In this document: in pieces, positions 35,575 to 44,913 of the stretch
Layout of the letters: every line of letters begins with the position of its first letter
Position numbering within the stretch: the first letter of the stretch is position 1
Assembly (NCBI RefSeq): GCF_000202635.1
Contig: NC_015125.1
Span: 310,001 to 374,000, forward strand
Length of the DNA: 64,000 nucleotides
Reading direction: 5' to 3'
Source: Microbacterium testaceum StLB037
GTDB taxonomy: Bacteria; Actinomycetota; Actinomycetes; Actinomycetales; Microbacteriaceae
The notes under the pieces: model-generated
What the model was told of the DNA's origin: nothing
Databases searched by the model: none
The model's input: the letters and a program-made list of their open reading frames with translations, nothing else
Made by a program: the position numbers and the translations under genes

Positions 35575-37887
35575 ATGACGCGGACCACGCAGAGCAGCGC
35601 GCACTGGGGCACGTTCCAGGTCGACGTGTCGGACGACGGCCGCACGGTGCTGGGGACGAGGCCGTACGCGGACGACCCCGACGCCTCCCCGGCGATCGCC
35701 GGCGTCGCTGAGGCGCAGCACCACCCGCTCCGCGTCACGCGTCCGGCGGTCCGTCGACGGTGGCTCGAGAACGGTCCCGGTCCGGACGACCGTCGAGGCG
35801 CCCCGGACGAGGAGTACGTGGAGGTCGAGTGGGACGAAGCGCTCGACCTGCTCGCCGCCGAACTGGACCGGGTCCGCACCGCGCACGGCAACCGGGCGAT
35901 CTTCGGCGGCTCCTACGGGTGGGGAAGCGCCGGACGCCTGCATCACGCGCAGGGTCAACTGCATCGCTTCCTCAACGCGATCGGCGGATACACCTCGTCG
36001 ATCAACGACTACAGCCGCGGAGCCAGCCTCGTCCTCCTTCCGCACCTCATCGGCCGGAACGGGATGGAGGAGCTCCGCAAGCGTCCGCCGTCGTGGCCGC
36101 ACATCGCCGCGCACACCGACCTCCTGCTCTGCTTCGGCGGTGTCCGCCTGTCGAACACCTCGGTGATCCCGGGCGGGCACAACCGCCAGGTCGTCGGCGG
36201 ACTGTCGCGCGAGGCCGCGCAGAGCACGCGCATCGTGTCCGTCTCCGCGCAGCGCGACGACATCGCCGCCGACCTGGACGCCGAGTGGGTCGGCATCCGT
36301 CCCGGCACCGACACGGCTCTCCTCCTCGCCCTCACGCACACCCTCGTCGAGGAGGGACTGGCTGACGACGCGTTCCTGTCCGCGTGCACCGTCGGCGCCG
36401 ATCAGGTGCGCGCGTACCTGCGGGGAGAGCCCGACGGGGTGGCGAAGACCGCGGAATGGGCCGCGGGCATCACGGGAATCGCCGCGCGCTCGATCCGCGA
36501 CCTCGCGCGACGTGCCGCCGCGGGCCGGACCCTGGTCAACGTCACGTACTCCTTGCAGCGCGCCGAGCACGGCGAGCAAGCGGTGTTCGCCGCGCTGACC
36601 TTCGCGGCCTTCCTCGGCCAGATCGGATTGCCCGGCGGCGGCTTCTCCCACGGCTACGGGTCGATGGGCGACCACGGCATCGGGGTCGAGCAGGTGCGAC
36701 TGCCCACCTTCCCCCAGGGCCGGAACGCGGTGGATGACTTCATCCCGTGCGCACGGATCAGCGACCTCCTCCTGCGCCCGGACGAGACGATCCCTTACGA
36801 CGGCCGCACGCTTCCCCTGCCCGACATCCGTCTCGTGTACTGGGCGGGCGGCAACCCGTTCCACCACCACCAGGACATCCGGCGTCTGCGCCGAGGCTTC
36901 GCGCGGATCGACACGCTCGTGGTGCACGAGTTCCACTGGACGCCGACCGCCCGACACGCCGACATCGTCCTGCCCGCGGCGACGCCGCTCGAGCGCGACG
37001 ACATCGCGGCCGGCCCCGGCGACTCCCGCCTGCGCGCCATGCCGCGCGCGGTGGCTCCCGTCGGCGAGGCCCGCGAGGAGTTCTGGATCTACGACCGCCT
37101 CGCCGAGCGTCTCGGCGCGGACTACTCCGAGGGACTCGACTCACGGGCCTGGCTCGAGCGCATCTACGAGCAGTGGCGGGGACAGAACCCCGAGGCGCCG
37201 TCGTTCGCCGAGTTCTGGCGCGAAGGCGGTACCGCGCTGCCGCAACGTCCGTACCGCGATGGAGCCTTCGCCGCGTTCCGCGCCGATCCCGGCTCGCACC
37301 CGCTCGACACCCCCAGCGGTCTGATCGAGCTGTTCTCGTCGACGCTCCACGGGTTCGCGTTACCCGACACGGCGGGGCACGCCCTGTGGATCGAGCCGGA
37401 GGCGGACCCGGGCTCCCCGTACGACCTGCAGTTGCTGTGCAACCAGCCCTCCCACCGCCTGCACAGTCAGCTCGATATGGCGGCACCCAGCCGATCCACG
37501 AAGGTCGCCGGCCGCGAGCCGATCCGTCTGAACCGCACGGATGCCGCCGCGCGGGGCATCCGGGACGGTGACGTCGCGATCGTCCGCAGCGCGCAGGGAA
37601 GCCTCCTGGCCGGCGTGATCGTCACGGACGCGCTGCTCCCGGGTGTCGCCCAGATGCACACGGGATCGTGGTTCGACCCCAGCGCCCCGCACATCGCCGA
37701 CTGCATCAACGGCAATGTCAACGTCCTGACGAAGGACGTGGGGACCTCGACGCTCACGCAGGCCTCCAGCGGGGCGCGCGTCGCGGTCTCGGTTGCGCAC
37801 TACGACGGTCCCATCCCACCGGTGCGGGCCCACGAGCCCCCGCCCCTCACGGCTCGCCGCGACCGGGGCGGCGACGCCCGGGGCTGA
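35575..37887 (+). CDS. Molybdopterin-dependent oxidoreductase, BisC/DMSO-TMAO reductase type
   Basis: 770-residue single-subunit enzyme with the bis-MGD cofactor fold. Motifs: FGGSYGWGSAGRLHHAQGQLHRFLN, the likely Mo-ligand Ser147 in NDYSRGAS, GGNPFHHHQD, and the C-terminal molybdopterin-binding domain (LLCNQPSHRLHSQLD, VNVLTKDVGTS). There is no [4Fe-4S] cysteine motif and no Tat signal, which is the pattern of cytoplasmic biotin/methionine sulfoxide reductases (BisC). A reductase for S- or N-oxides is therefore the best guess. No molybdenum cofactor genes are in the window. Confidence 0.9.
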   Translation: MTRTTQSSAHWGTFQVDVSDDGRTVLGTRPYADDPDASPAIAGVAEAQHHPLRVTRPAVRRRWLENGPGPDDRRGAPDEEYVEVEWDEALDLLAAELDRVRTAHGNRAIFGGSYGWGSAGRLHHAQGQLHRFLNAIGGYTSSINDYSRGASLVLLPHLIGRNGMEELRKRPPSWPHIAAHTDLLLCFGGVRLSNTSVIPGGHNRQVVGGLSREAAQSTRIVSVSAQRDDIAADLDAEWVGIRPGTDTALLLALTHTLVEEGLADDAFLSACTVGADQVRAYLRGEPDGVAKTAEWAAGITGIAARSIRDLARRAAAGRTLVNVTYSLQRAEHGEQAVFAALTFAAFLGQIGLPGGGFSHGYGSMGDHGIGVEQVRLPTFPQGRNAVDDFIPCARISDLLLRPDETIPYDGRTLPLPDIRLVYWAGGNPFHHHQDIRRLRRGFARIDTLVVHEFHWTPTARHADIVLPAATPLERDDIAAGPGDSRLRAMPRAVAPVGEAREEFWIYDRLAERLGADYSEGLDSRAWLERIYEQWRGQNPEAPSFAEFWREGGTALPQRPYRDGAFAAFRADPGSHPLDTPSGLIELFSSTLHGFALPDTAGHALWIEPEADPGSPYDLQLLCNQPSHRLHSQLDMAAPSRSTKVAGREPIRLNRTDAAARGIRDGDVAIVRSAQGSLLAGVIVTDALLPGVAQMHTGSWFDPSAPHIADCINGNVNVLTKDVGTSTLTQASSGARVAVSVAHYDGPIPPVRAHEPPPLTARRDRGGDARG

Positions 37888-37966
37888 CGGTCATCGATCG
37901 GCGGATTTCCGCCGTTGCAGTGCCCCTGTCCGCGCGACGGGGCGCGCCGGCCCTATCGTCGGCATC

Positions 37967-38884
37967 GTGGCATCCGCATCCTCCCCCTCCCCCGTCTCGA
38001 TCGCCGTGCAGTTCGTCCTCACCGGCATCGTGTGGGGTTCGAGCTTCCTCTTCATCGCGGTCGCGCTCACCGGCATGACCCCGGCGCAGGTCGCGGGCGG
38101 TCGTCTGCTGTTCGGCGCGCTCGCTCTGGCGGCGATCGTCGCGATCCGCCGCGAGCACCTCCCCCGCAGCGTCCGCGTCTGGGGGCACCTGTGCGTGCTC
38201 TCCGCGACGTTCTGCATCGTGCCGTTCCTGCTCTTCGCCTGGGCCGAGCAGCACGTGTCCTCGGGGCTGGCCAGCATCTTCAACGCGACGACGCCGATCA
38301 TGACGGCGATCATGGCGTGGGCGGTCTTCCGCGTCGAGAGTCTCAAACTGGGCCAGCTCGTCGGGATCGCGATCGGCATCGTGGGCGTGGTCGTCATCAT
38401 CGCCCCCGGGGCGATCGCCGACGTCGGCGGCAGCACGATCGCGCAGCTCGCCCTGCTCGGGGCCACGGCGTGCTATGGCTTCAGCCTCGCGTACATGCGG
38501 CGGTTCCTCGGCGACACCGGCCTGTCGGGCATCGCGTTCGCGTTCGGCTACATCGGACCGGCCGCGGCGTTCATGGTGCTGCTGTCGCCGCTGATCCTGG
38601 CCGAACCGATGCACCTCACGCTCCCGGTGGTGGGGAGCATCATCGCCCTCGGCGTTCTCGGCACCGGCATCGCCTACGTCTGGAACCAGAACACCCTGCG
38701 CGCCTGGGGACCCACGCGCGCCTCGACGGTCACCTACATCACCCCCGTGGTCGGGGTGGCGCTCGGCATCCTGATCCTCGGCGAGCGCATCTCGTGGAAC
38801 GAGCCGGTGGGCGCCGCCGTGGTCTTCCTCGGGATCCTGCTCGTGCAGCAGCGCCTCCGCCTGCCGCGGCCCGCCCGGGTCTGA
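37967..38884 (+). CDS. DMT-family (EamA) permease
   Basis: 305 residues with ten membrane helices in two EamA repeats. Signatures are GIVWGSSFLFIAVAL near the start and YVWNQNTLRAWGPTRASTVTYITPVVGVALGILILGE in the second repeat. Probably exports a metabolite or amino acid; the substrate is unknown. GTG start 7 nt after TATCGT (37954-37959). Confidence 0.9.
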   Translation: MASASSPSPVSIAVQFVLTGIVWGSSFLFIAVALTGMTPAQVAGGRLLFGALALAAIVAIRREHLPRSVRVWGHLCVLSATFCIVPFLLFAWAEQHVSSGLASIFNATTPIMTAIMAWAVFRVESLKLGQLVGIAIGIVGVVVIIAPGAIADVGGSTIAQLALLGATACYGFSLAYMRRFLGDTGLSGIAFAFGYIGPAAAFMVLLSPLILAEPMHLTLPVVGSIIALGVLGTGIAYVWNQNTLRAWGPTRASTVTYITPVVGVALGILILGERISWNEPVGAAVVFLGILLVQQRLRLPRPARV

Positions 38885-38910
38885 CCGTCCGCCACCGCGC
38901 CGGCGAACGA

Positions 38911-38945
38911 CGAAGGCCCCGGATGCCGAGCATCCGGGGCCTTCG
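38911..38945. terminator. Bidirectional terminator
   Basis: Perfect 15-bp stem (CGAAGGCCCCGGATG / CATCCGGGGCCTTCG) with a 5-nt loop between the convergent EamA and YceI genes. The loop side contains the GGATGCC heptamer. Confidence 0.85.
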
Positions 38946-38951
38946 TGAGGA

Positions 38952-39512
38952 TCACGCCTGGTGAGCGAACTGCAGGTCGAGCTCGATGGTGACGTCCTTG
39001 CCGACGAGGACGCCGCCGGTCTCGAGAGCGGCGTTCCAGGTGAGGCCGAAGTCCTCACGGTTGATGACCGTCTTGGCGGTCGCGCCGACCTTGTAGTTGC
39101 CCCACGGGTCGGTGCCGAAGCCACCGAAGTCGATCGAGAAGGTGGCGGGCTTGCTGACGCCGCGGATGGTGAGCTCGCCGTCGACGAGGTAGTCGCCGTC
39201 CTCGACGCGGACACCGGTCGAGCGGAAGTCCATCGTCGGGTAGGTCTCGACGTCGAAGAACTCGGCCGAACGGAGGTGCTGGTCGCGCCCCTCGTCCTTG
39301 GTGTCGACCGAGGTGACGTCGACGGACGCCTCGACGGTGGCCTCGAGGGGGTTCTCGGGGGCGACGAGCGTGGCGCTCTTCATGCCGAAGGTGCCGCGCA
39401 CCTTGGAGATCATCATGTGACGGACGGTGAAGGTCACCTCGCTGTGCGAGGGGTCGAGCACCCAGGTGCCCGCCTTGTAGCCGGGGATCTCGAGCGTGGT
39501 GGTGTCGGTCAT
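38952..39512 (-). CDS. YceI-family lipid-binding protein
   Basis: 186-residue lipocalin-like barrel that binds polyisoprenoids. Typical pieces are WVLDPSHSEVTFTVRHMMISKVRGTFG, SVDTKDEGRDQHLRSAEFFDVETYP and the C-terminal NREDFGLTWNAALETGGVLVGKDVTI. Most YceI proteins are exported, but this one has no signal peptide, as is usual for actinobacterial members, so it is probably cytosolic. AGGAG lies 4-5 nt before ATG 39512. Confidence 0.93.
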   Translation of the reverse strand: MTDTTTLEIPGYKAGTWVLDPSHSEVTFTVRHMMISKVRGTFGMKSATLVAPENPLEATVEASVDVTSVDTKDEGRDQHLRSAEFFDVETYPTMDFRSTGVRVEDGDYLVDGELTIRGVSKPATFSIDFGGFGTDPWGNYKVGATAKTVINREDFGLTWNAALETGGVLVGKDVTIELDLQFAHQA

Positions 39513-39603
39513 GTCACTCCTAAAGGTCTGGGGAGCCGTATCGGCGTCCTGCGGGGAGGAAACTCCCATTCACACGAATGTATTCCACGATCGTGAAAAA
39601 AGA

Positions 39604-39637
39604 CGAACCCGAGGGTGCCGCGGCTCCCTCGGGTTCG
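39604..39637 (-). terminator. Intrinsic terminator of the FKBP gene
   Basis: 12-bp stem CGAACCCGAGGG / CCCTCGGGTTCG followed on the minus strand by TCTTTTTT, a true T-run, which is rare in this GC-rich window. It begins 17 nt after the FKBP stop. Confidence 0.9.
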
Positions 39638-39653
39638 TGAACATCATGTGTCG

Positions 39654-40019
39654 TCAGCCGACCTTGAGCAGGTCGATGATGAAGATCAGCGTCTTGCCGC
39701 CGAGGAAGTGGCCGCCCGCGGGGCCGTAGGCCAGGTGCGGCGGGATGACCAGCTCGCGACGACCGCCGACCTTCATGCCCGGGATGCCGTCCTGCCAGCC
39801 CTGGATGAGGCCGCGGAGGGGGAACTGGATGCTCTCGCCACGACCCCACGAGGAGTCGAACTCCTCGCCGGACTCGTACTCGACACCGGCGTAGTGCACG
39901 GTGACGGTGTCGCCGGGCTTGGCCTCGTCGCCGTCGCCGACGATGATGTCGCGGATGACGAGGTCGGAGGGGGCGGGGCCGCTGGGAGCGTCGAACTCCG
40001 GCTTGGTGCGATCAGTCAT
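39654..40019 (-). CDS. FKBP-type peptidyl-prolyl isomerase
   Basis: 121-residue single FKBP domain that speeds proline isomerisation in folding proteins. Active-site residues are visible in VTVHYAGVEYESGEEFDSSWGRGE, FPLRGLIQGWQDGIPGMKVGGRRELVIPP and LAYGPAG. There is no signal peptide, so it is cytosolic. A TTGGAT box lies 6 nt before the ATG. Position 40020-40191 upstream holds an inverted repeat and nothing coding. Confidence 0.94.
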   Translation of the reverse strand: MTDRTKPEFDAPSGPAPSDLVIRDIIVGDGDEAKPGDTVTVHYAGVEYESGEEFDSSWGRGESIQFPLRGLIQGWQDGIPGMKVGGRRELVIPPHLAYGPAGGHFLGGKTLIFIIDLLKVG

Positions 40020-40067
40020 GAGTCCATCCAAGCACGCCCGGCGCGTGGCCGAACCCCCTGGACCAAG

Positions 40068-40118
40068 ACTCAGCGCCCGGTGCCGCGGCGATGCCTGCGT
40101 GTCTACCGGGCGCTGAGT
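40068..40118. repeat. Inverted repeat
   Basis: 14-bp perfect arms ACTCAGCGCCCGGT / ACCGGGCGCTGAGT with a 23-nt loop, between two minus-strand genes. It lacks the 19-nt repeated pentamer of elements P1-P5. It could terminate the PrsW-type gene, whose stop is 74 nt away. Confidence 0.7.
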
Positions 40119-40191
40119 TGGCCTACCTCGATGGTGCTCCCGCTTCGTTGCGCTGTCAAGACCCGTCGCCGGCATGCCCCGCCGCGCGCGG

Positions 40192-41352
40192 TCAGGGCGC
40201 CAGCAGAGCCGCCCGCGCCGCCGTCGTCCGCTCCAGGAGCTGACGCTCGGTCGCCACCGCGTACGGGTCCCGGCCCGAGAGCGCCCTCTGTCGTGCGGCC
40301 GCCAGGGCGGTGGCATCCCTGATGAAGCTCTTCATGATCGAGGAGCGGTCACCCCGGAGCGTCCGCGACCACGCGAGGGCCGAGCGCCGCCCCGGCGCGG
40401 TGGCCAGCATGTCGACCTCCTGCGGGGTGAACCAGCCGGCGTCCGCGTACTCGCCGAGACGGGCGCGCGTGAGCCGCGACTCCTCACGACGAAGGAACAG
40501 GATGCCGACGATGAACGCGACGAACAACGGCACCTGCAGCGTGGCGTAGACCTCGAAGAAGTTGAAGAACGTGGCCGAACCGTTCCACACCGCATGCAGC
40601 ACGATCGCGCCGATCAGGCCCGGGACGGCGTAGCCGAGAGCGGCGCCGGTGCGGAGGGATCGCCGCGCGGCGAGCCCGAACGCGAACCCGGTGATGCTCG
40701 TGAACATGACGTGCGCGAACGGCGAGAGCACCGCCCGCAGGAAGAACGTGGTCGCGACCTCGCCGGGGCCCCCTTCGAGGTAGCCGATCGCGAAGTACTG
40801 CACGTTCTCGGTCAGCGCGAAGCCCGCGCCGATCAGCGCGCCGTAGACGATGCCGTCGACCGGGCCGTCGAAGAACCGCCGGGCGAAGGCGTACAGCAGC
40901 AGGATGCCGAGCCCCTTCGCGACCTCCTCGACGATCGGTGCCTGCACGACCGAGCTCACGGCATCCGGCAGCCCTCCCGTGACGAGAGTGACCAGCAGAT
41001 CGACGCCGAGCGCGATCGCCACCGCTGCGACCGCGCCCCACGCGGCGGCGAAGATCAGCAGGCGGCGCGGCTCGGGTTCCCACCGGTCGATGTAGCGCAC
41101 CACGAACCAGACGACCACGAACGGGATGACCGCCAGGACGAGCCCGATGAAGGATGCCGCCGGCCCCAGGAACCGCGTGAAGTACAGCACCAGCAGGGCC
41201 AGCACCGGCACCAGCAGAGCGGCGACGATCCACAGGGCCACGCCCCCGCCGCGCACCCGCGGCGGGGCGGCGGAGACGGCGACGGGCGGGGTCGTCGAGA
41301 TCCGGGCCGGTTGCCCCGGGGACGGCTGCGAGAGCGGCGACGGGTAGCTCAT
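40192..41352 (-). CDS. PrsW-family intramembrane metalloprotease
   Basis: 386 residues: a Pro/Ser-rich cytosolic start, about nine membrane helices, and a hydrophilic tail of about 90 residues. The family's Glu pair is in APIVEEVAKGLG, with the second motif GFALTENVQYF and the His in SPFAHVMFTS and VLHAVWNGS. In B. subtilis PrsW cleaves an anti-sigma factor; no sigma/anti-sigma pair is nearby, so the target is unknown. I choose ATG 41352, exactly 6 nt after TAGGCT (41359-41364), over a GTG two codons earlier. Confidence 0.92.
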   Translation of the reverse strand: MSYPSPLSQPSPGQPARISTTPPVAVSAAPPRVRGGGVALWIVAALLVPVLALLVLYFTRFLGPAASFIGLVLAVIPFVVVWFVVRYIDRWEPEPRRLLIFAAAWGAVAAVAIALGVDLLVTLVTGGLPDAVSSVVQAPIVEEVAKGLGILLLYAFARRFFDGPVDGIVYGALIGAGFALTENVQYFAIGYLEGGPGEVATTFFLRAVLSPFAHVMFTSITGFAFGLAARRSLRTGAALGYAVPGLIGAIVLHAVWNGSATFFNFFEVYATLQVPLFVAFIVGILFLRREESRLTRARLGEYADAGWFTPQEVDMLATAPGRRSALAWSRTLRGDRSSIMKSFIRDATALAAARQRALSGRDPYAVATERQLLERTTAARAALLAP

Positions 41353-41434
41353 GCGCACAGCCTAGGGGCCCTCGGAGCGGAGGATTCGAGGGTTGTGGAA
41401 GCGACCGGCGCGAGGCGCCCGGTAGCGTGGAGGC

Positions 41435-42301
41435 ATGCGTTTCGCCCACGTCCGTTCCCCGGAAGGGGCGGAGTCCCCCCGTCTGGTCAGCGTCCACGCC
41501 GAGGAGTTCTCCTTCGTCGACGAGTTCTTCGCCGGTGCCCCCCGCACCCTGGAGCAGCTCATCGCGGGCGGCGACGCGCTGCTCGATCAGGTTCGGGATG
41601 CCGCGACCTCGGCGCCGCGGCATCCGTTGGCCGGGGTCGTCTTCGCGTCGGCGGTGCTCGCTCCCCCGTCGATCCTCGCGGTCGGACTCAACTACGCCGC
41701 CCACTCAGGCGAGCTCGGGCTGAAGACCGACGCGGGGCCGACCGTGTTCGTGCTGTGGCCGAACTCCCTCACCGCGCACGAGTCGACGACGTCGTGGCCG
41801 CGCGCGCTGAGCGAGGCGGTCGACTACGAAGCCGAGCTCGGTGTGATCATCGGGCGGCCCGGGCGCGACGTGCCGGAGGCCGAGGCTCTCAACCATGTCT
41901 GGGGCTACACCGTGGTCAACGACATCACGGCGCGCAACATCCAGTTCTCCGAGGCGCAGTGGTCGCGCTGCAAGTCGTTCGACGGCTTCACCCCCACGGG
42001 TCCGTTCGTCGTGACGGCCGATGAGATCCCCGACCCGCAGGACCTCCACATCTGGACCGTCGTCGACGGTCACACGGTGCAGGATGCCAGCACCGGCCAG
42101 ATGGTGCGGTCGGTGGCGACGCTCATCCACAAGCTGTCGGAGTCGGCGACCCTCCTGCCCGGGACCCTCATCTCGACGGGAAGCCCCGGCGGGGCCGGGT
42201 ATTCGCGCGACCCGCAGATCTTCCTCCGCGACCGCTCGACCGTCACGGTCGGCATCGACGGCATCGGCGAGCTGACCACGCACTGCCGCATCCTGGACTG
42301 A
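41435..42301 (+). CDS. Fumarylacetoacetate hydrolase family protein
   Basis: 288 residues. N-terminal domain about 1-70, then the catalytic FAH fold with the metal-binding set E-x-E-D (DYEAELGVIIG ... VWGYTVVNDITARN) and the oxyanion region SFDGFTPTGPFVV and STGSPGGAGYSRDP. Members hydrolyse C-C bonds or decarboxylate oxo-acids; the substrate is not predictable, and no aromatic degradation genes adjoin it. The ATG is exactly 6 nt after TAGCGT (41423-41428); leaderless. Confidence 0.92.
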   Translation: MRFAHVRSPEGAESPRLVSVHAEEFSFVDEFFAGAPRTLEQLIAGGDALLDQVRDAATSAPRHPLAGVVFASAVLAPPSILAVGLNYAAHSGELGLKTDAGPTVFVLWPNSLTAHESTTSWPRALSEAVDYEAELGVIIGRPGRDVPEAEALNHVWGYTVVNDITARNIQFSEAQWSRCKSFDGFTPTGPFVVTADEIPDPQDLHIWTVVDGHTVQDASTGQMVRSVATLIHKLSESATLLPGTLISTGSPGGAGYSRDPQIFLRDRSTVTVGIDGIGELTTHCRILD

Positions 42302-42302
42302 C

Positions 42303-42350
42303 GCGCCGCGCGAGGCAGCGCGGCGCCGGGGCCTTCACGCCCGGGCGCCG
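42303..42350. terminator. Terminator hairpins between convergent genes
   Basis: Two consecutive stems: GCGCCGCGC / GCGCGGCGC (42303-42326) and a CGGCGCC-based stem (42321-42350). They overlap and are mutually exclusive, so each strand could use one. Confidence 0.6.
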
Positions 42351-42357
42351 CGCTCCA

Positions 42358-43821
42358 TCACTCCTCGACGACGCTGTCCGCGGCGCGCTGGACGGGGATC
42401 GCCTGCGTGATCGGGTGCAGACCCGAGAGGCGCGCGGGCGACAGCTGCTTGGTCACCTCGTCGCGCGACATCAGCCCGGCCTCGACGACGAGGTCGGCGA
42501 CGTTGCGGTGCGTCAGCAGGGCCGTCTTCGCCAGGGCCGCCGCCGCGGCGTAGCCGATGAACGGCGTGAGGGCCGTGACCACACCGACCGACGAGCCGAC
42601 CATCGCACCCAGGCGCTCACGGTTGGCCGTGATGCCGTCGACGCAGTTGACGCGGAGCGTCCACATCGCCTGACGCATCCACGTGATCGACTGGTAGATC
42701 GAGTGTGCGATGACCGGCTCGAACGCGTTGAGCTGCAGCTGACCGCCCTCGACGGCCATGGTCACCGTCATGTCGGCTCCGACCACCGAGAAGGCGACCT
42801 GGTTGACGACCTCCGGAATGACCGGGTTCACCTTGCCGGGCATGATGCTCGACCCCGCCTGCCGGGGCGGCAGGTTGATCTCGCCGAGACCCGCCTGGGG
42901 ACCGCTGGAGAGCAGACGCAGGTCGTTGCAGATCTTCGAGAGCTTGATCGCGTTGCGCTTCAGCGACGACGAGAACGACATGAAGGCGCCGGTGTCGCTC
43001 GTGGACTCCACGAGGTCGGTCGCCGTCTCGAGGTCGAGGGCCGTGATCTCGCGCAGGTGCCGCAGGACGGCCTTGCCGTAGCCGGCGTGGGCGGTGATGC
43101 CCGTGCCGATGGCCGTTGCCCCCATGTTGATCTCGTAGAGCAGGTAGGCGTTCTCGGTGAGACGGCTGTAGTCCTCGCCGAGCGTCGTGGCGAAGCCGTG
43201 GAACTCCTGCCCCAACGTCATCGGCACGGCATCCTGCAACTGCGTCCGGCCGACCTTCAGGACGTCGTGGAATTCGTCGGCCTTGGCCAGGAACGACTGG
43301 CGCAGCAGCGCGAGCTCTTCGAGCAGGCTCTTCAGGGTCAGCGCCAGACCGATCTTGATCGCCGTCGGGTAGACGTCGTTCGTCGACTGGCTGCGGTTGG
43401 TGTCGTCGATGGGCGAGAGGAAGGCGTAGTCGCCCTTCTCGCGTCCGGCCATCTCGAGCGCGATGTTGGTGATGACCTCGTTCGCGTTCATGTTCGTCGA
43501 GGTGCCGGCGCCGCCCTGGATGACGCCGACCGCGAACTCGTCGTGGAACTCGCCGTCGATCACCCGTTGCGCCGCGCGATCGATGAGATCGGCCTTCGCG
43601 GGGTCGAGAACGCCGATCTCGCGGTTGGCCCGGGCCGATGCCTGCTTCACCATCGCGAGAGCGCGCACGAGATCCGGGTACACCGAGATGGGCCGCTTGG
43701 CGATCGGGAAGTTCTCGAGCGCGCGGGCGGTGTGGATGCCCCAATACGCGTCGGCGGGAATCTCGAGGGTTCCCAGGGAGTCGGTCTCGGTGCGGGTACG
43801 CGTCGTTGCGTCCAGGGTCAT
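42358..43821 (-). CDS. aspA: Aspartate ammonia-lyase (aspartase)
   Basis: Deaminates aspartate to fumarate. The 487-residue fumarase/aspartase-superfamily protein has the start IPADAYWGIHTARALENFPI, QGGAGTSTNMNANEVITN, the TSTNDVYPTAIK-type region (SQSTNDVYPTA) and the flexible-loop signature GSSIMPGKVNPV with the catalytic Ser. Sequence features favour aspartase over fumarase. ATG 43821 follows an AAGGAC ribosome site, and a TAGGCT box at 43860-43865 would give a leader of about 30 nt. Confidence 0.94.
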   Translation of the reverse strand: MTLDATTRTRTETDSLGTLEIPADAYWGIHTARALENFPIAKRPISVYPDLVRALAMVKQASARANREIGVLDPAKADLIDRAAQRVIDGEFHDEFAVGVIQGGAGTSTNMNANEVITNIALEMAGREKGDYAFLSPIDDTNRSQSTNDVYPTAIKIGLALTLKSLLEELALLRQSFLAKADEFHDVLKVGRTQLQDAVPMTLGQEFHGFATTLGEDYSRLTENAYLLYEINMGATAIGTGITAHAGYGKAVLRHLREITALDLETATDLVESTSDTGAFMSFSSSLKRNAIKLSKICNDLRLLSSGPQAGLGEINLPPRQAGSSIMPGKVNPVIPEVVNQVAFSVVGADMTVTMAVEGGQLQLNAFEPVIAHSIYQSITWMRQAMWTLRVNCVDGITANRERLGAMVGSSVGVVTALTPFIGYAAAAALAKTALLTHRNVADLVVEAGLMSRDEVTKQLSPARLSGLHPITQAIPVQRAADSVVEE

Positions 43822-43965
43822 GTGTCGTCCTTGTGGGGTCACGTGAAAGGGATGCCACGAGCCTAACCACCGAGTCGGCGAGCGCCCTTCGACGCGGCGG
43901 CCTGTCTCGATGCCCGGACCGTCCGCGATGTCGGTTGCGCCTCGTCGACGGGATCGCCGGGTGGC

Positions 43966-44865
43966 TCAGCGCTTGCGCGAAAACGCTTCGAGACGCCCCT
44001 CGGGGGTGAGCGCCGCCATCTCTTCGACCCACGCGGGGGTGAAGTACCCCGACGTATCGGCGTCGACCACCGGGACGACGGCGTGCGTGATCGTGTCGTC
44101 CCAGACGTGCACAAGGTGGAACGACTGACCGGCATCCATTCCGTTGACCTCATCGGCGGGACGCGCCAGGTCCATCGTGTAGCAGGAGGCCGCGGCGACG
44201 CTCACGGGCACGCCCGCGAACGTGCCGGAGGTCGAGTAATGCAGGTGGCCGGCCAGGATCGCGCGCACGTCGCTCCCCGCGATCGCGGCGGCGAGTCCCG
44301 GCTGATCGCGGAGCTCCAGGATGTCGAAGAACGGGATGTGCGTGGGCAGCGGCGGGTGGTGCAACGCGAGGATCGTGCCGAGCGGCGCGGGGGTCGCCAG
44401 CTCGTCACGCAGCCACTGCAGTTGCGCGGCGTCCAGGTCGCCGTGGTGCCAGCCGGGGACGGTCGAGTCCAGGGCGATGATCCGCAGCCCGTCGAGGTCC
44501 CACACGCCGGTCACCGGCTCGAGGCTCGCCTCGACGTCGAGGAGTTCGGCGTGGAGGGCCGGCCGCTCGTCGTGGTTGCCGGCGACCCAGACCACGGGGG
44601 CTCCCAATCGCTCGGCCCACGGCTCGACGGCCTCCCGCAGGGCGCGGTACGCCTCGGGTTCGCCGAGGTCGGTGAGATCCCCCGTGAAGACGATCGCGTC
44701 GGGTCGGATGCCGGTGGACTCCGCGGCATCCAGAGTCCGGCGGAGGTTCGCCGCGGTGTCGTACCGCTCGCCGAGCAGGCGATCGCCGCCCAGCAGATGG
44801 GTGTCGCTGAGGTGGAGGATCACGCGCCGCGCGGGCGCGTGCTGACCGAACTGCACGGATGCCAT
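43966..44865 (-). CDS. Metallophosphoesterase, cAMP phosphodiesterase (CpdA)-like
   Basis: 299 residues with the full binuclear metal set: DTH (LHLSDTHLL), GDLTD, GNHDE, HHPP and GHLH. This order matches class III cyclic-nucleotide phosphodiesterases such as CpdA and Rv0805. An extra C-terminal strand-helix segment of about 50 residues resembles the one in Rv0805. It may hydrolyse cAMP or other phosphoesters. The ATG is exactly 6 nt after TAGGCT (44872-44877). Confidence 0.9.
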   Translation of the reverse strand: MASVQFGQHAPARRVILHLSDTHLLGGDRLLGERYDTAANLRRTLDAAESTGIRPDAIVFTGDLTDLGEPEAYRALREAVEPWAERLGAPVVWVAGNHDERPALHAELLDVEASLEPVTGVWDLDGLRIIALDSTVPGWHHGDLDAAQLQWLRDELATPAPLGTILALHHPPLPTHIPFFDILELRDQPGLAAAIAGSDVRAILAGHLHYSTSGTFAGVPVSVAAASCYTMDLARPADEVNGMDAGQSFHLVHVWDDTITHAVVPVVDADTSGYFTPAWVEEMAALTPEGRLEAFSRKR

Positions 44866-44913
44866 GGCCTCAGCCTAGGAGAGGCCTCCGACACGCGGCC
44901 GGCGTCCGGACCG

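Noticed and set aside
40068..40118. Sixth member of the phased palindrome family
   Set aside because: It has good arms but no pentamer repeated at 19 nt in either arm.
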